From Calonectria ilicicola (Eukaryota; Ascomycota; Sordariomycetes; Hypocreales; Nectriaceae): a stretch of DNA of 64,000 nt. The notes beneath the pieces were generated by a model. It did no database searches and was not told the origin of the DNA. It was given only the letters and a program-made list of their open reading frames with translations. Of this stretch, positions 32,283-42,368 are shown piece by piece; the stretch's first letter is position 1; each line of letters opens with the position of its first letter. A program made the translations under genes and the position numbers. The stretch spans positions 3,968,001 through 4,032,000 of the forward strand of contig CP085832.1 of assembly GCA_020809705.1 (NCBI GenBank), in the 5' to 3' direction.

Positions 32283-33425
32283 TTAATACCTAGGATCGCC
32301 TCGATCCATTTGCTCAAGAAACCCTAACTCCACTATCGCTTCCTCAAAATCTTCCTGGTCATTTATTTCGTAGTCACCTATAGGAGCATCAACCCACCAT
32401 TGGTTCGCATCCGAAAACTGGCAGTGGGTGCACCCAATCAAATTCACACTGCGAATATGAGGAAGCTGTCTCATGTTGTTGAGCATTGCTGACCAATCAT
32501 CTATATGAGTCTTCGTGCCTATTCGGCGAAGAGTAATTTCCTCCAGTGTTTGTCGGTGGGAGAAAAGCAACTCGGATAGCTCGTTCTCCTCGAAATTTAA
32601 GGAGCCAAGCTCCAGTTTCTGTAATCGAAGGCTTGACAAAGCTATTTGTAGAGACATGATTGCATCACGCCCAACATCAATACGGTTAAATTCCAGAGAT
32701 AAGTGCGATACGCCGGAGAAGACCCCAAGGAAACGACGGCATTTGTCAGGCCAATTTGAAGGCATATGAATCGCCGGCGGATTTGATGGGCGAGGCACGG
32801 ACAACTGAATAGTTGTCACGCTCCTCAGGCCGCTTTGACTTGAACTGTTTATTACAGTTTCTGGTATAGAGTCAAATAGACTAGATGATGATCCCAACCG
32901 TTCAGAATGGATTCCCAGTTCTGTTACGGGGATCTCGCTTGTTTCAACGGCTGTAAGTGCTGCTCTCAAGACATCTCTGAATAGCTCTTTATCAACCAAG
33001 TTGCGTACAGCCGGAAGGCGCTGAGATTTATTGTCAAGCTCTTCCGGCCCCTCCGACTGCTTGGGCCCCCAATGAGCACTACCATCGGTCAAGATGAGGG
33101 TTTTGCAGTTTCGCAGATTATTCAGTGCCTCAACGAGGACATCAACGTCAGCGATGGGGCTGTCGTCGGAGGGAGATGCGATACAAATAACCAATTTATG
33201 TACTTCAGGTCCAAATGAATTGTCTTTCGAGATTTGGATAAGCTCATTGATTCTTTCCTTAGTAAAAGTGACACCGAGGTCCTCAAAGCAAACGCGTTTA
33301 AACACGTTAAAAGTTTTGACGCTCATGTCTTTGCATGCCTCCCGTAATGCACACAAGTCCTGGGGAGAGAGCTGACCTGCTATCAGGTATAGGAGATCCT
33401 CCGGGAGGTCCTGAACGACAGCCAT
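32283..33425 (-). CDS. F-box protein
   Basis: This is an intron-less frame of about 380 residues from ATG 33425. An in-frame ATG at 33467 adds 14 residues; the inner start is preferred because the F-box normally lies near the N-terminus. Residues 5-45 (LPEDLLYLIAGQLSPQDLCALREACKDM) match the F-box consensus that binds Skp1. The rest has irregular Leu-rich segments (LSSLRLQKLELGSLNFEEN) suggesting degenerate LRRs. As a presumed SCF ubiquitin-ligase adaptor it would recruit an unknown target. Fungal F-box/LRR paralogs are numerous and fast-evolving. Confidence 0.8.
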   Translation of the reverse strand: MAVVQDLPEDLLYLIAGQLSPQDLCALREACKDMSVKTFNVFKRVCFEDLGVTFTKERINELIQISKDNSFGPEVHKLVICIASPSDDSPIADVDVLVEALNNLRNCKTLILTDGSAHWGPKQSEGPEELDNKSQRLPAVRNLVDKELFRDVLRAALTAVETSEIPVTELGIHSERLGSSSSLFDSIPETVINSSSQSGLRSVTTIQLSVPRPSNPPAIHMPSNWPDKCRRFLGVFSGVSHLSLEFNRIDVGRDAIMSLQIALSSLRLQKLELGSLNFEENELSELLFSHRQTLEEITLRRIGTKTHIDDWSAMLNNMRQLPHIRSVNLIGCTHCQFSDANQWWVDAPIGDYEINDQEDFEEAIVELGFLEQMDRGDPRY

Positions 33426-33779
33426 ACTGCGTTTGGGGATTGGATAGAGGCAAGAGACAAAATGCAAACCACATGTACGCTAGTGTCCAGGCAACATAGG
33501 CAACTCAAGAATGCTGTGAATCACGTGCGCGTCCACGTGCCATATGCGTATGTCTAAGAATCCACTCTTATGTAAATGAAAGTTACACCGCCCATTGCTT
33601 GGTAGCTCTTACCAAGCCACGATTATTCACGTGAGAGGTCACCTACGATAAGAATTTCTGAGGGAAAATCTCACGATATTTGTCCCTCCCGTGGGCCTCA
33701 TGCTTTGGTTGGCATGTCTCGGCAGTTGCCAGACGCGTAAAAAGACGACGCTAAAACCGCGTCAGCACGATCCCCTGTA

Positions 33780-33959
33780 ACGTAGGGGATGGCTCAATGG
33801 TCCTGGTGTCAATTGTCGCTATTCCCAATTTGGTAGCTGTATCACGTGTTCTCCATAATATCCTCCAAAACAGCCAATAGTCAATCAAAGGTTGGACGAC
33901 TATGCTAAACTAGGTATAACGAGTATTGACAGGGAGGTCCATTGACCCATCCCCTACGT
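33780..33959. mobile_element. 180-bp Tc1/mariner-type MITE
   Basis: The ends are inverted repeats of about 26 bp starting ACGTAGGGGATGG with two mismatches; similarity continues to a shared TGTCAAT. TA flanks both ends (33778-33779 and 33960-33961). There is no coding capacity. Size, ends and TA duplication define a miniature inverted-repeat element. Its ACGT terminus is shared with the large element at 2079-10844, but the rest of the repeat differs, so that element is not its direct parent. Confidence 0.85.
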
Positions 33960-35209
33960 TAATACGCCGCCCTCCGCTTCTCGGCTGAATAGCCTACCCT
34001 ATACCCCTATACTAATATAACAAATAAATCTGCAATGAAAATTAATAATTGAGATGTCTATTAGCGGTATCGAGTAAAAAATCTTATGCCTCTATATATG
34101 ACCAAGATCTTAAGGGTATTGGCACCACCAAATCGACTATTCAGCTAGCTTTTACTTTGCATGTTGCCATTGAGATAAATATACTACCTATGCGTTGACG
34201 CTACTTTGGCCCACACCCACCCTCCCGTTCATTGCTACTGAAACAAGTATTTCAACTTAATTAAGCATAGAGTTGGAGGAAATTGGGCAGTTGGGCAAAT
34301 ATATTGCATAATAGGTAGTGTTCAATTCGGCGAATCATTTCCCAGCGGGCTGGAGAAATGCGCAGCAAGCGTTAGTTATTCGCGGCCATCAAAAGAAGAG
34401 ATCGCCATGATGAGTGGGCCGACACAGGCGCTAATGTTGTAGAACTCCACTAAACGGCCTAAATGACGGGAATCAACAACAGAGGTGCACCATGCCTATG
34501 CAATACAACGGTCGCTCGTCAAGGAAGGCTCGGGTACTTTAAGCGCCCCGGCGGCCGCAATCGCGATTTCTCAAAATACTTTTACTGGGTCCTAATTCGA
34601 ATGGGTTTCCTGTTGTGGTAAATGCCGGCTTGCAATGACGCGGGGAGAGTCGAGTCATCGTTTTTGTGAGTCATCTTTTGTTGATACACATAAAACACAT
34701 CCCACTCGCTCTTATAAATCAACAGCGAAGCAAAGGTAGTTGGCACCCAAGTCGGCAAAGTGCAGGTAGATTATTGAATTGAGGATACGTACGGTACAGT
34801 ATAAACTCGAGAAAATGGGACATGGTGTGGGTACCTAATTTGCTTTTGATGTCAGGATACGACCAGATCATTGGCCATCTGCAAGCCTCGTGTAATTTCT
34901 GCTGTCTATTTCATCTCCATCGCATGTGCGAGTTTTCCCACTCTGTACGGTATTCCGTCAAAGCGATGCGGAGAAAGAAGGATGATTAATTATGCACCCG
35001 ACATGACGCATCTTGTCAGGGACGGGCGTAATAGCTGCCGTTTGTAGGGTCTATCCGCCGCCGTGATACGCTGTGGCTATGTTGAAGCTGCAACCCTGAA
35101 ACCAGCAAAAAGCTTACGCCCCACAATAGCCGCTTTGCGGCGTCGAGAGCCGAGGCCCGCCCACCACCAAGTCAAGCCAGAGTGTGTAACCAACCAACGA
35201 GGAAGTAAG

Positions 35210-35217
35210 TATATAAA
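35210..35217 (+). promoter_or_regulatory. TATA box of epoxide hydrolase-like gene
   Basis: TATATAAA lies 85 bp upstream of the preferred ATG at 35302. This makes the earlier in-frame ATG at 35218 unlikely to be used. Confidence 0.55.
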
Positions 35218-35301
35218 TTGAGGGGTTTGTCTCAGAGCCTCAAGCCACCATTTGCCTCGCACAAGCTTCATAGCAATTACTCTCCCTTCTCGTCTATCAC
35301 A

Positions 35302-36375
35302 ATGGTGACTCTCTCAGAACACTCTGTCAGCTACGGCGAGGGCAACCAGAAGAGCATCTTTTACTACGCTTGCGGTCCAACTGAAGGAACTCAAATCATC
35401 TTCCTCCACGGTTGGCCCGCTAATGGCAAGACATGGATACATCAGCTGACCGCTTTTTCTGCCCTGGGCTTCCGTTGCGTTGCGCCTGATATGCCTGGCT
35501 ATGGTCGATCTACATCCAACCATGTCACGACCGACTATTCTCAAGAGTCTATTGTCGAGGGTCTTGTTGCCCTTCTAGCCGATACGGGCCGCGACCGGGC
35601 TATCTGGGTCGCCCACGACTGGGGCAGTGGATGTCTGGCTTCGTTTGTTGCCCACCATGCTTCTAAATGTATCGCTATTGCCACCCTCGCTGTGCCTTAT
35701 CGAGTCATCGAGCTCGGGCTTGCCGAGACAATCAAGTATGTCAACAGGGATCTTTATCCCAAGGACGAATACCCAGATGGTCAATGGAGCTACATGCGAT
35801 ATTACCAACAGTCTTTTGATAAGGCAGTCAAGTTCCACGACGATAATGTAGTAGACTTTACCAAAATGTTGTTCTGCAAGCACGACCCAAATGTCGGGGG
35901 ACGAGCATTTACGGCCACGACGGTAAAGGATGGAGGTTGGCTGGGTGGAGGATCAACCGTACCAGATGCCGAGCACCTTGATGGCGTGGATAAAATCTTG
36001 GCGCCTGAACTACTCTCTGAGCTTACCGAAGATTTTAAAAAGAATGGCTACTTTGGTCCTGATGCATACTACAATAATGATGCAGCCAACAACAAATTCA
36101 ACACAAACGCTGATGTGCGGGCCGAATTGGACATTCCAGTGCTTTTTATTGAAGCCCGCTTCGATAGCGTCTGTGAAACTCAGTACACGCGCATGACGGA
36201 TCCTCAAAGGAGACTTTGCAAGAACCTGACAGAATCCAGCATTGAAGCAGGACACTGGGTTCAGTTGGAGAGGCCAGAGGAGACTAATGCAGCGATTGCG
36301 CGATGGCTGGCTCTCGAAGTCGGCAAGCACTGGCCCGGCGCATGGAAGACGATTACGCGAAAGTCATTTGAGTAA
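35302..36375 (+). CDS. Alpha/beta hydrolase, epoxide hydrolase-like
   Basis: This is an intron-less frame of 357 residues from MVTLSEHSV. The oxyanion motif is HGWPANGKTW. The nucleophile is Asp in VAHDWGSG (G/A-x-D-W-G as in epoxide hydrolases and haloalkane dehalogenases). The acid lies in the FIEARFDSVC region and the base is His in EAGHWVQLERPEE. An Asp nucleophile separates it from Ser esterases. It probably hydrolyses an epoxide to a diol, in detoxification or secondary metabolism. Haloalkane dehalogenase is less likely in a fungus. The start was chosen over the ATG at 35218, which sits right after the TATA box. Confidence 0.85.
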   Translation: MVTLSEHSVSYGEGNQKSIFYYACGPTEGTQIIFLHGWPANGKTWIHQLTAFSALGFRCVAPDMPGYGRSTSNHVTTDYSQESIVEGLVALLADTGRDRAIWVAHDWGSGCLASFVAHHASKCIAIATLAVPYRVIELGLAETIKYVNRDLYPKDEYPDGQWSYMRYYQQSFDKAVKFHDDNVVDFTKMLFCKHDPNVGGRAFTATTVKDGGWLGGGSTVPDAEHLDGVDKILAPELLSELTEDFKKNGYFGPDAYYNNDAANNKFNTNADVRAELDIPVLFIEARFDSVCETQYTRMTDPQRRLCKNLTESSIEAGHWVQLERPEETNAAIARWLALEVGKHWPGAWKTITRKSFE

Positions 36376-37126
36376 CCTTGGGAATCATTCATTCGGATAT
36401 CAACCAGGTATAACGGGCAGCCGAGGGGATTGGATAAAAAACGACACAATCCACGGAAAGTCGAGATCTCATTCTGCAATTATGTATTATCGCAGATGAG
36501 ACCCATGAAGTAAGAAAAGGACAGTTTGGCCCTAGCAGATGCACGACCAATAATACGGGTTTATGATGGTATAGCTGAGATGGCTTTATGAAAGGATATC
36601 TTTTTACCTAGATTTAGCTCTAGTTGATGAATCGGTAAAATTTACGATTTGGACACGTCGATAAAATATTGTTGCAATGGACACTGGTGTTATTGTAGCC
36701 GTGAAGTGACCCCCATCATAGCCTACCACGTTGTGTCCCCTCCTGCAAATACGCAAATACATGCATGGCTCCGCCACCTGCCACGCAATTCTTGCAGCAC
36801 AATGGTGTGCCGGGACACAGGCTGAATCTGCGCAATGTATAGGGCTACTGATAAGGTTTTCTCTCCTCTCCTCAAGAATCTTTACGATTGGATGCGTGTC
36901 TTAGTTGCACGCAGGCTACCGTCAGATCATGCACTGAGACAAATATAGCATGCAGATTGAGCCTCGTGTTGGTATGCATGCGTCATCAGACACATGTTTG
37001 AAGCCTATTTTATGTCCGGAATGCCATGTCTCGAACACTGGGTTATATGTTGGATCTTCGTCAGAGAGTCTAAGCTTCAAAGCTCAACCCATTCCGATCC
37101 ATGGGGCTTCTTTCTAGTCGCCAAAA
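36376..37126. other. Intergenic, no gene seen
   Basis: This is the 3' flank of the hydrolase and the upstream region of the orphan membrane protein. No feature was recognised. Confidence 0.4.
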
Positions 37127-39195
37127 ATGGCTTGCTGTAATATGTCATGTTGGGAGAACCGCCCACAAAGATATTCAGATGTTGAAGGCCCAGGAGTAAG
37201 TTTGCAAGTCTGTTGCCTGACTTCAAATGCAATAATCACCCCAGTCTTTTTACACACGAACAAAAGAAATCTCCATAGAAAGTATTTCTGATCAAACAAG
37301 GTGATTGTAGGGTTCTTGGGGGCAGCTTGGCTTGTAATTGCACTTGTGGTGCTTCATTATCTCCTCGCTTTCAACCCGAACCAAGACCCTTTCCCTGGGG
37401 CAAACAAACATGCGATATGGAAGGCCAATCCTATCGACATGATGATTAGTCGTAAAATACAATGGATAAGAGGATGGTCTGTATCCGACCCCAATACAAC
37501 TGCTGTATTGGATCCAGAGACCAAGTGGGAAAAAGTCTTCAACCACGTACGTTGTTCATCATCACGAAACTGGTAGCTCCATTTACGATTGCTAAACCTC
37601 TGCTAGTCAATCCTTGCGATGTGTGATATTCAGCTTGTCACAGGGCTCGGCGTACTCACAAGTGCTTTTATTGATCTCTATAATGGCATATCAGCATACC
37701 ATTTTCAGCTCATCGCTTATTTTGCATGGTTCTCAAATCTGACTCACCTTGCTGGCCTTACGGTTCTCCGAAAGTTTTTATATTTTAATCCAGCCCAAAA
37801 ATGGAGTCGCTTGGCAGGTATGGTTATCTTGGCAATAATGCTGATCATTGCTCTATTTCCAACTATATTTTTTAATTGGGATGGCCGAAGGGCAGGAGAT
37901 ACGCTCTCCGTTCCGGGAACCCATGCTCTATGCTTTTATAACGTTCGGCGGGTGCTGAAATGGCCGAAAGATGCCGACAAAGAGGCCGAAGAACTTGGAA
38001 TGTATGACAAGCCAAAAATACTCACTAGGATGCAAGATATGGATTCATTCCAATCTGGCATCCTGTCAATACTGCTGGTGTTGCTGGGTCTTGCAACTAG
38101 AATAGCCAAGCTATTCCCATTCCTAAGCGACATGTTGAAAAGGCTGCGCACAAAGTGCAGCCTCTTCTTACAAATATCGATAGGACAGCTATCAAAGGAG
38201 GCTGATCAATTATCGCCATTGAGTCTTGCATTTCGACGGTTTATTCTCTACACCCAAACTGCAAATCTTTGTTTGATCAGGATATATTCTGACGTGTTCT
38301 TTTCTAACCTGTTCGATGTAAGTACCTACATTCTGAGATAAACCCGAATTAATGACCCCAAGCTAAGTTAAGTTGGAAGGTCTATTGGCTTATAGTAACA
38401 GGAATCTGGGGTACAATCAATGTGTATCATGCAAAGGTAACAATGGAGACAGGTTGGAACTACGACGATGATTCTCAGCATGACAACCCGTGGGGCTTCG
38501 GCCAGATACTTCCCATTTTCCTTCTTCTTGGTCCACTTATTTCAGCAGCTCAACACTTCTTTGCCTCTGATTCTGATGGCCTCCCACGAGCTCCATTGCC
38601 AGAACGCCATACTGGGTCTGTGTACTCGGAATGGGAACACAGAGCTGGATCCGATGAGGAGGAATTAGAAGTTGTTGAGCTGTCTCACAACGCATTTTTG
38701 TTCAAACGTCAAGTTCTTGATGCGATAAGCCGAGATTATTACGACTCTACCGACTGCCCGTGGATACTTCCGGTTATGACTTTTCTCATTATCCAGATTC
38801 TGCTCATGACAGCTTCCTTTTTTTACTTCCAGATCAGGTGGGGCACAGAGACAGCTGATATTGCCCGCGTTCTTTGCGTCATTTTGCTTGTCGAGTATCC
38901 GTCAGCCTTTTTATTATTCATCTTATTCTGTGTCGCTTATGAAAACCATCCTCGTGCTGGGAAAACAAAATCTGGTTATTGGATAGCATTGTTGTTTTTA
39001 TGTGTTTATTCATTTTATGCATTATGGAGCTCTGAAATCCCACCACTTACTGATGACACAATCAGCAGTGCAACGAATGACGGGGTTGGAGCTATTACAG
39101 GATTTTGCGAGATTTTTGGCCTTTGCATTGCTGGTATAAATATCTTGGTCATCTTGGGTAGCTTTGTGGTATTTTTGCGTGTTAGATATGCATAG
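37127..39195 (+). CDS. Polytopic membrane protein, unknown function
   Basis: Four exons, 37127-37195, 37301-37546, 37607-38317 and 38380-39195, give 613 residues. All three introns (105, 60 and 62 nt) are GT-AG and frame-preserving. The protein has about seven or eight hydrophobic segments, for example FLGAAWLVIALVVLHYLLAF, LAGMVILAIMLIIALFPTIFF and IAGINILVILGSFVVFL. One of them (VYWLIVTGIWGTINV) is created across the last splice site, which supports the model. A long cytoplasmic-looking loop (ADKEAEELGMYDKPK) separates two halves, and a hydrophilic acidic stretch (SDEEELEVVELS) lies in the second half. There is no signal peptide. I do not recognise the family. Confidence 0.72.
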
Positions 39196-39939
39196 AGTTG
39201 GGCGTTGGGAAGGAAATTTTGCAACTCCATCAGTAATACATTAATGCAATCGCCCAACACGTGAAAGATGCCCAATAAATTTCGCGTGAAATTTTCAGTA
39301 ATAATCCTTGAGAAAAATTGGTTACATATCATATAAAAAGGTTGAGAAAAGCAATGAACTACTGCGCCAAGTTTTGCTAACCTCTGGCAATTGAGTCTCG
39401 CAATGACCACGAAGCTGGATGTTTTTTTAGTCAAATTTCATCCATTTAGCCTTTGATCGCTCTGGGGAATTTATGAACGACGATTTCTCGGGATTTAGTC
39501 GATCATGACACGCTAATGGCCCCCTTCGAGCATCGCGGACTACGACAGAGGTCTCTCATGCGTTGTAATCCTAGCGTCCCGCCATCGAATCAAAACTGTG
39601 CAATTTCGGAACAGCGCGCCCCCGGAGCACGCTGTCATCCATGCTCACTCCGTTCCGGATGCCGGAACCAATACACATGCACAACACTGCAACCCCGGAT
39701 CCTAGCTTGCGACGAAAGCTCCACTCCGCGTGAACCACCTAGTTCCCCACGGGGTCAAGTCTTGCTCCTGTGGGGAGATAGAAAACTCAATCTATCCCCA
39801 AACGTGGAGGACTGGATTCGAGATAGCTGCAACACCACGCGCCCTTTGTCTTGTTTCATTCTGAAATTTGCGCATTGATCGGCGCATTCTGGGATTCTGG
39901 ACTTGGTCTCGTTTCTGGATCGCTTCGACATCCTTGACC
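39196..39939. other. Intergenic, transporter promoter
   Basis: No gene was seen. The region contains closely spaced GTTCCGGATGCCGGAAC-type inverted triplets near 39,650, a possible Zn2Cys6 site upstream of the sugar transporter. Confidence 0.35.
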
Positions 39940-41709
39940 ATGGGTGCATTCAACAGGGAGAGGAAAGGGGCCGCGGCAGTCGTCGGCCCCGAACTTGCTG
40001 CTGTCAGTCATGCTTAGAGTCGATGTCGAGATCGTCTCAAGGATCAACCTAAAAGTTGATGCTAATGGTGTGTTAGGTGCTACCCGATGACCCGCGACCG
40101 TGGTGGCGTGTACCACATCTTCTTAGACTCAACTTGCTTCTCTTGGTACCGCTCGTCTCCTCTGGCGCAATTGGTTATGATGGTTGGTATTCCGTGCCGG
40201 TCGCGTGAGTTTGAAGCTGACATGAGTAGGATCGATGATGAACGGGCTCCAGACTTTGCCGCAATGGCGGGAGTATTTCGGTAGTCCAAAAGGCGCGCTC
40301 CTTGGTGCTATGAACTCTGTGTATCCCGCTGGCAAGGTCGTTGCTTTATTCTTGGTTACCTATATTTGCGATCGATTCGGACGAAAAAAGACAATGGCCA
40401 TTGGCGCCGTCACCTGCATTGGCTTCGCCGTCATGCAGGGTGTGGCTAAGAATTTGCACACCTTTATCGCGGCTCGGGCCATTCTCGGATTCTTTACCAG
40501 CTTTCTCGCTCAACCAAGTCCGATTATTATCACGGAACTTGCCTATCCGACGCATCGAGGCAAGCTGACTGCCCTGTATAATACTTCGTTTGTGAGTGGA
40601 GAAAGGCGACGTACAATGCCATTCTGCGAATCTAACTTGGGTGAATTTAGTATCTTGGAGCCATCATTGCAGCATGGTGCACATACGGTACATTCAAGAT
40701 GACTTCTGAATGGAGCTGGAGAATTCCTTCTCTGCTTCAAGGAGCTCTCCCTGTCCTGCAGCTTCTCGGCATTTACTTCCTCCCCGAATCGCCCAGATAT
40801 CTTGTCGCTCGCGGTCGACGGGCCGAGGCTCGAAAGATTCTAGTCGAATATCATGCAGGCGGCGACGAGAACTCCCCTCTCGTGGATTTCGAAATGGCGG
40901 AAATCGACGGCGCGCTCACTCACGAGGCCGACGCCATCTCCCAGACTTCATGGCTAGAGCTTGTTCGCACATCAGCAAACCGCAGACGCACCCTTATCGC
41001 TGTCATCCTCGGTTTCTTTGCTCAATGGAACGGCGTGAACATCATTTCTTACTATTTGAGCCTTGTTCTTAACACGATTGGAATTACGGAAACTAAGGAT
41101 CAGACTCTCATCAACGGCTTGTTGCAAGTTTCGAACTGGCTGGCGGCCGTTTTTGTTGGAGCCCTCATGATTGACCGACTTGGACGCCGAACTCTATTTT
41201 TGCTTTCGACAACCGGCATGTGTGTCTGTTACATCATCTGGACTGGCCTCAGCTACCATTTCACAACTACACGAAACGAAACAACCGGTCGAGTTGTAGT
41301 CGGCTTCGTCTTTATTACCTTCTTCTTTTATGCCATTGCATGGGCTCCATTGCTCCAAGCGTACACGGTTGAGATCTACCCATACACGCTTCGCGGCCGT
41401 GGAGTGTCTACCATGTATGTGTCGACATTTGTCGGCCTGGTCATTGGCAACCAGGTAAACCCCATCGCGATGGAGAATATTGGATGGAAGTACTATATTG
41501 TATTTTGCTGTATTCTCGCTGTTCTAGTCGTTGTTATTTGGCTTCTGTTTCCTGAGACCAAGGGTTACACGCTTGAAGAAATCCAGGACGTCTTTGAAGG
41601 CAACTCGTGGGACGCTCGAAAGGTGGTTAAGAGAACCGATTTCGAGGGTGGGAAGCTGGATAATGATGAGAAGAAGGGCAATCGCGTTGATGAGGTTGAA
41701 TTAGCTTAG
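39940..41709 (+). CDS. MFS sugar transporter
   Basis: Four exons, 39940-40002, 40077-40182, 40230-40591 and 40651-41709, give 529 residues. The introns are 74, 47 and 59 nt; the first has the less common donor GTCAGT. Sugar-porter signatures are present: GYDGSMMNGLQ after the first helix, DRFGRKK, PESPRYLVARGR, QWNGVNIISYY, DRLGRR and PETKGYTLEEIQDVFEG. The length and 12 hydrophobic segments fit the family. The RVPHLLRLN start resembles lactose/oligosaccharide permease-like members. It lies about 650 bp upstream of an intracellular GH3 glucosidase on the same strand. That pairing suggests import of a beta-glucoside as the intact molecule. Confidence 0.9.
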
Positions 41710-42368
41710 GATAATTATTTAGCACTACCTTGGAAGAGATGTTATTCCACTCCACATTGCTCGTTACTGATAGCTTCTTGACTGATAAATGTTGATTATT
41801 TGCTAAGACTTCTAAAATTGTGGGGACGAGTTTGTGAACTCACATGCAAAGAAATTATTGCAAGCATGTCAAGTTGGAGATGACCTCTTGACTCCAAATA
41901 GTACTCTATCGTCGTGAAATATTGTATCTAACCGCCTTAGGACAAGCATTCTGCGGCCCAGTATTAACTAGACGGTGGCTTTTCCATAAGACGCCATGTT
42001 GACATTTTCAGGAAATGGTGGATTGCCCTACACTGCAGATGATCGGCAGGATGTGCGTACTGTCTGCGGGACGAAGGCGATTTTCGCATTCGGACTGTTG
42101 GGGAATTGGTGGTGTGTCAACTGACCGGCCCACTCACCCCAGGATGTCGCTGTTAGCGGGATGACGTTGCCCCAAAATGCTGCGTTCCGGCCACTTGAGC
42201 CCCCTCTCGTGTTGGTTCGGAACTGATGTTGATTGGCTGATCGGAGACAGGCATGTAAATCGGAGCTCTCCAAAACAGTGCGGAGAGCGTTTATTATTGA
42301 GCAGCTCATGTTCCCAATCTCGCTATTCGAGAGCAAGCACGCACCTGGTGGTAGCCAAATAACTCGAG
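41710..42368. other. Intergenic, GH3 promoter
   Basis: No gene was seen. A CCCCAG (reverse complement CTGGGG, matching the CreA site SYGGRG) lies at about 42,137-42,142, consistent with possible carbon catabolite control of the downstream glucosidase. A single hexamer is weak evidence. Confidence 0.35.

Larger units (their letters stand above)
33468..35301. other. Intergenic containing a MITE
   Basis: Apart from the 180-bp MITE at 33780-33959, this 1.8-kb region between divergent genes has no coding signal. It contains several CACGTG-like and CACGTGA elements near the F-box start (about 33,520-33,640). Confidence 0.4.
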
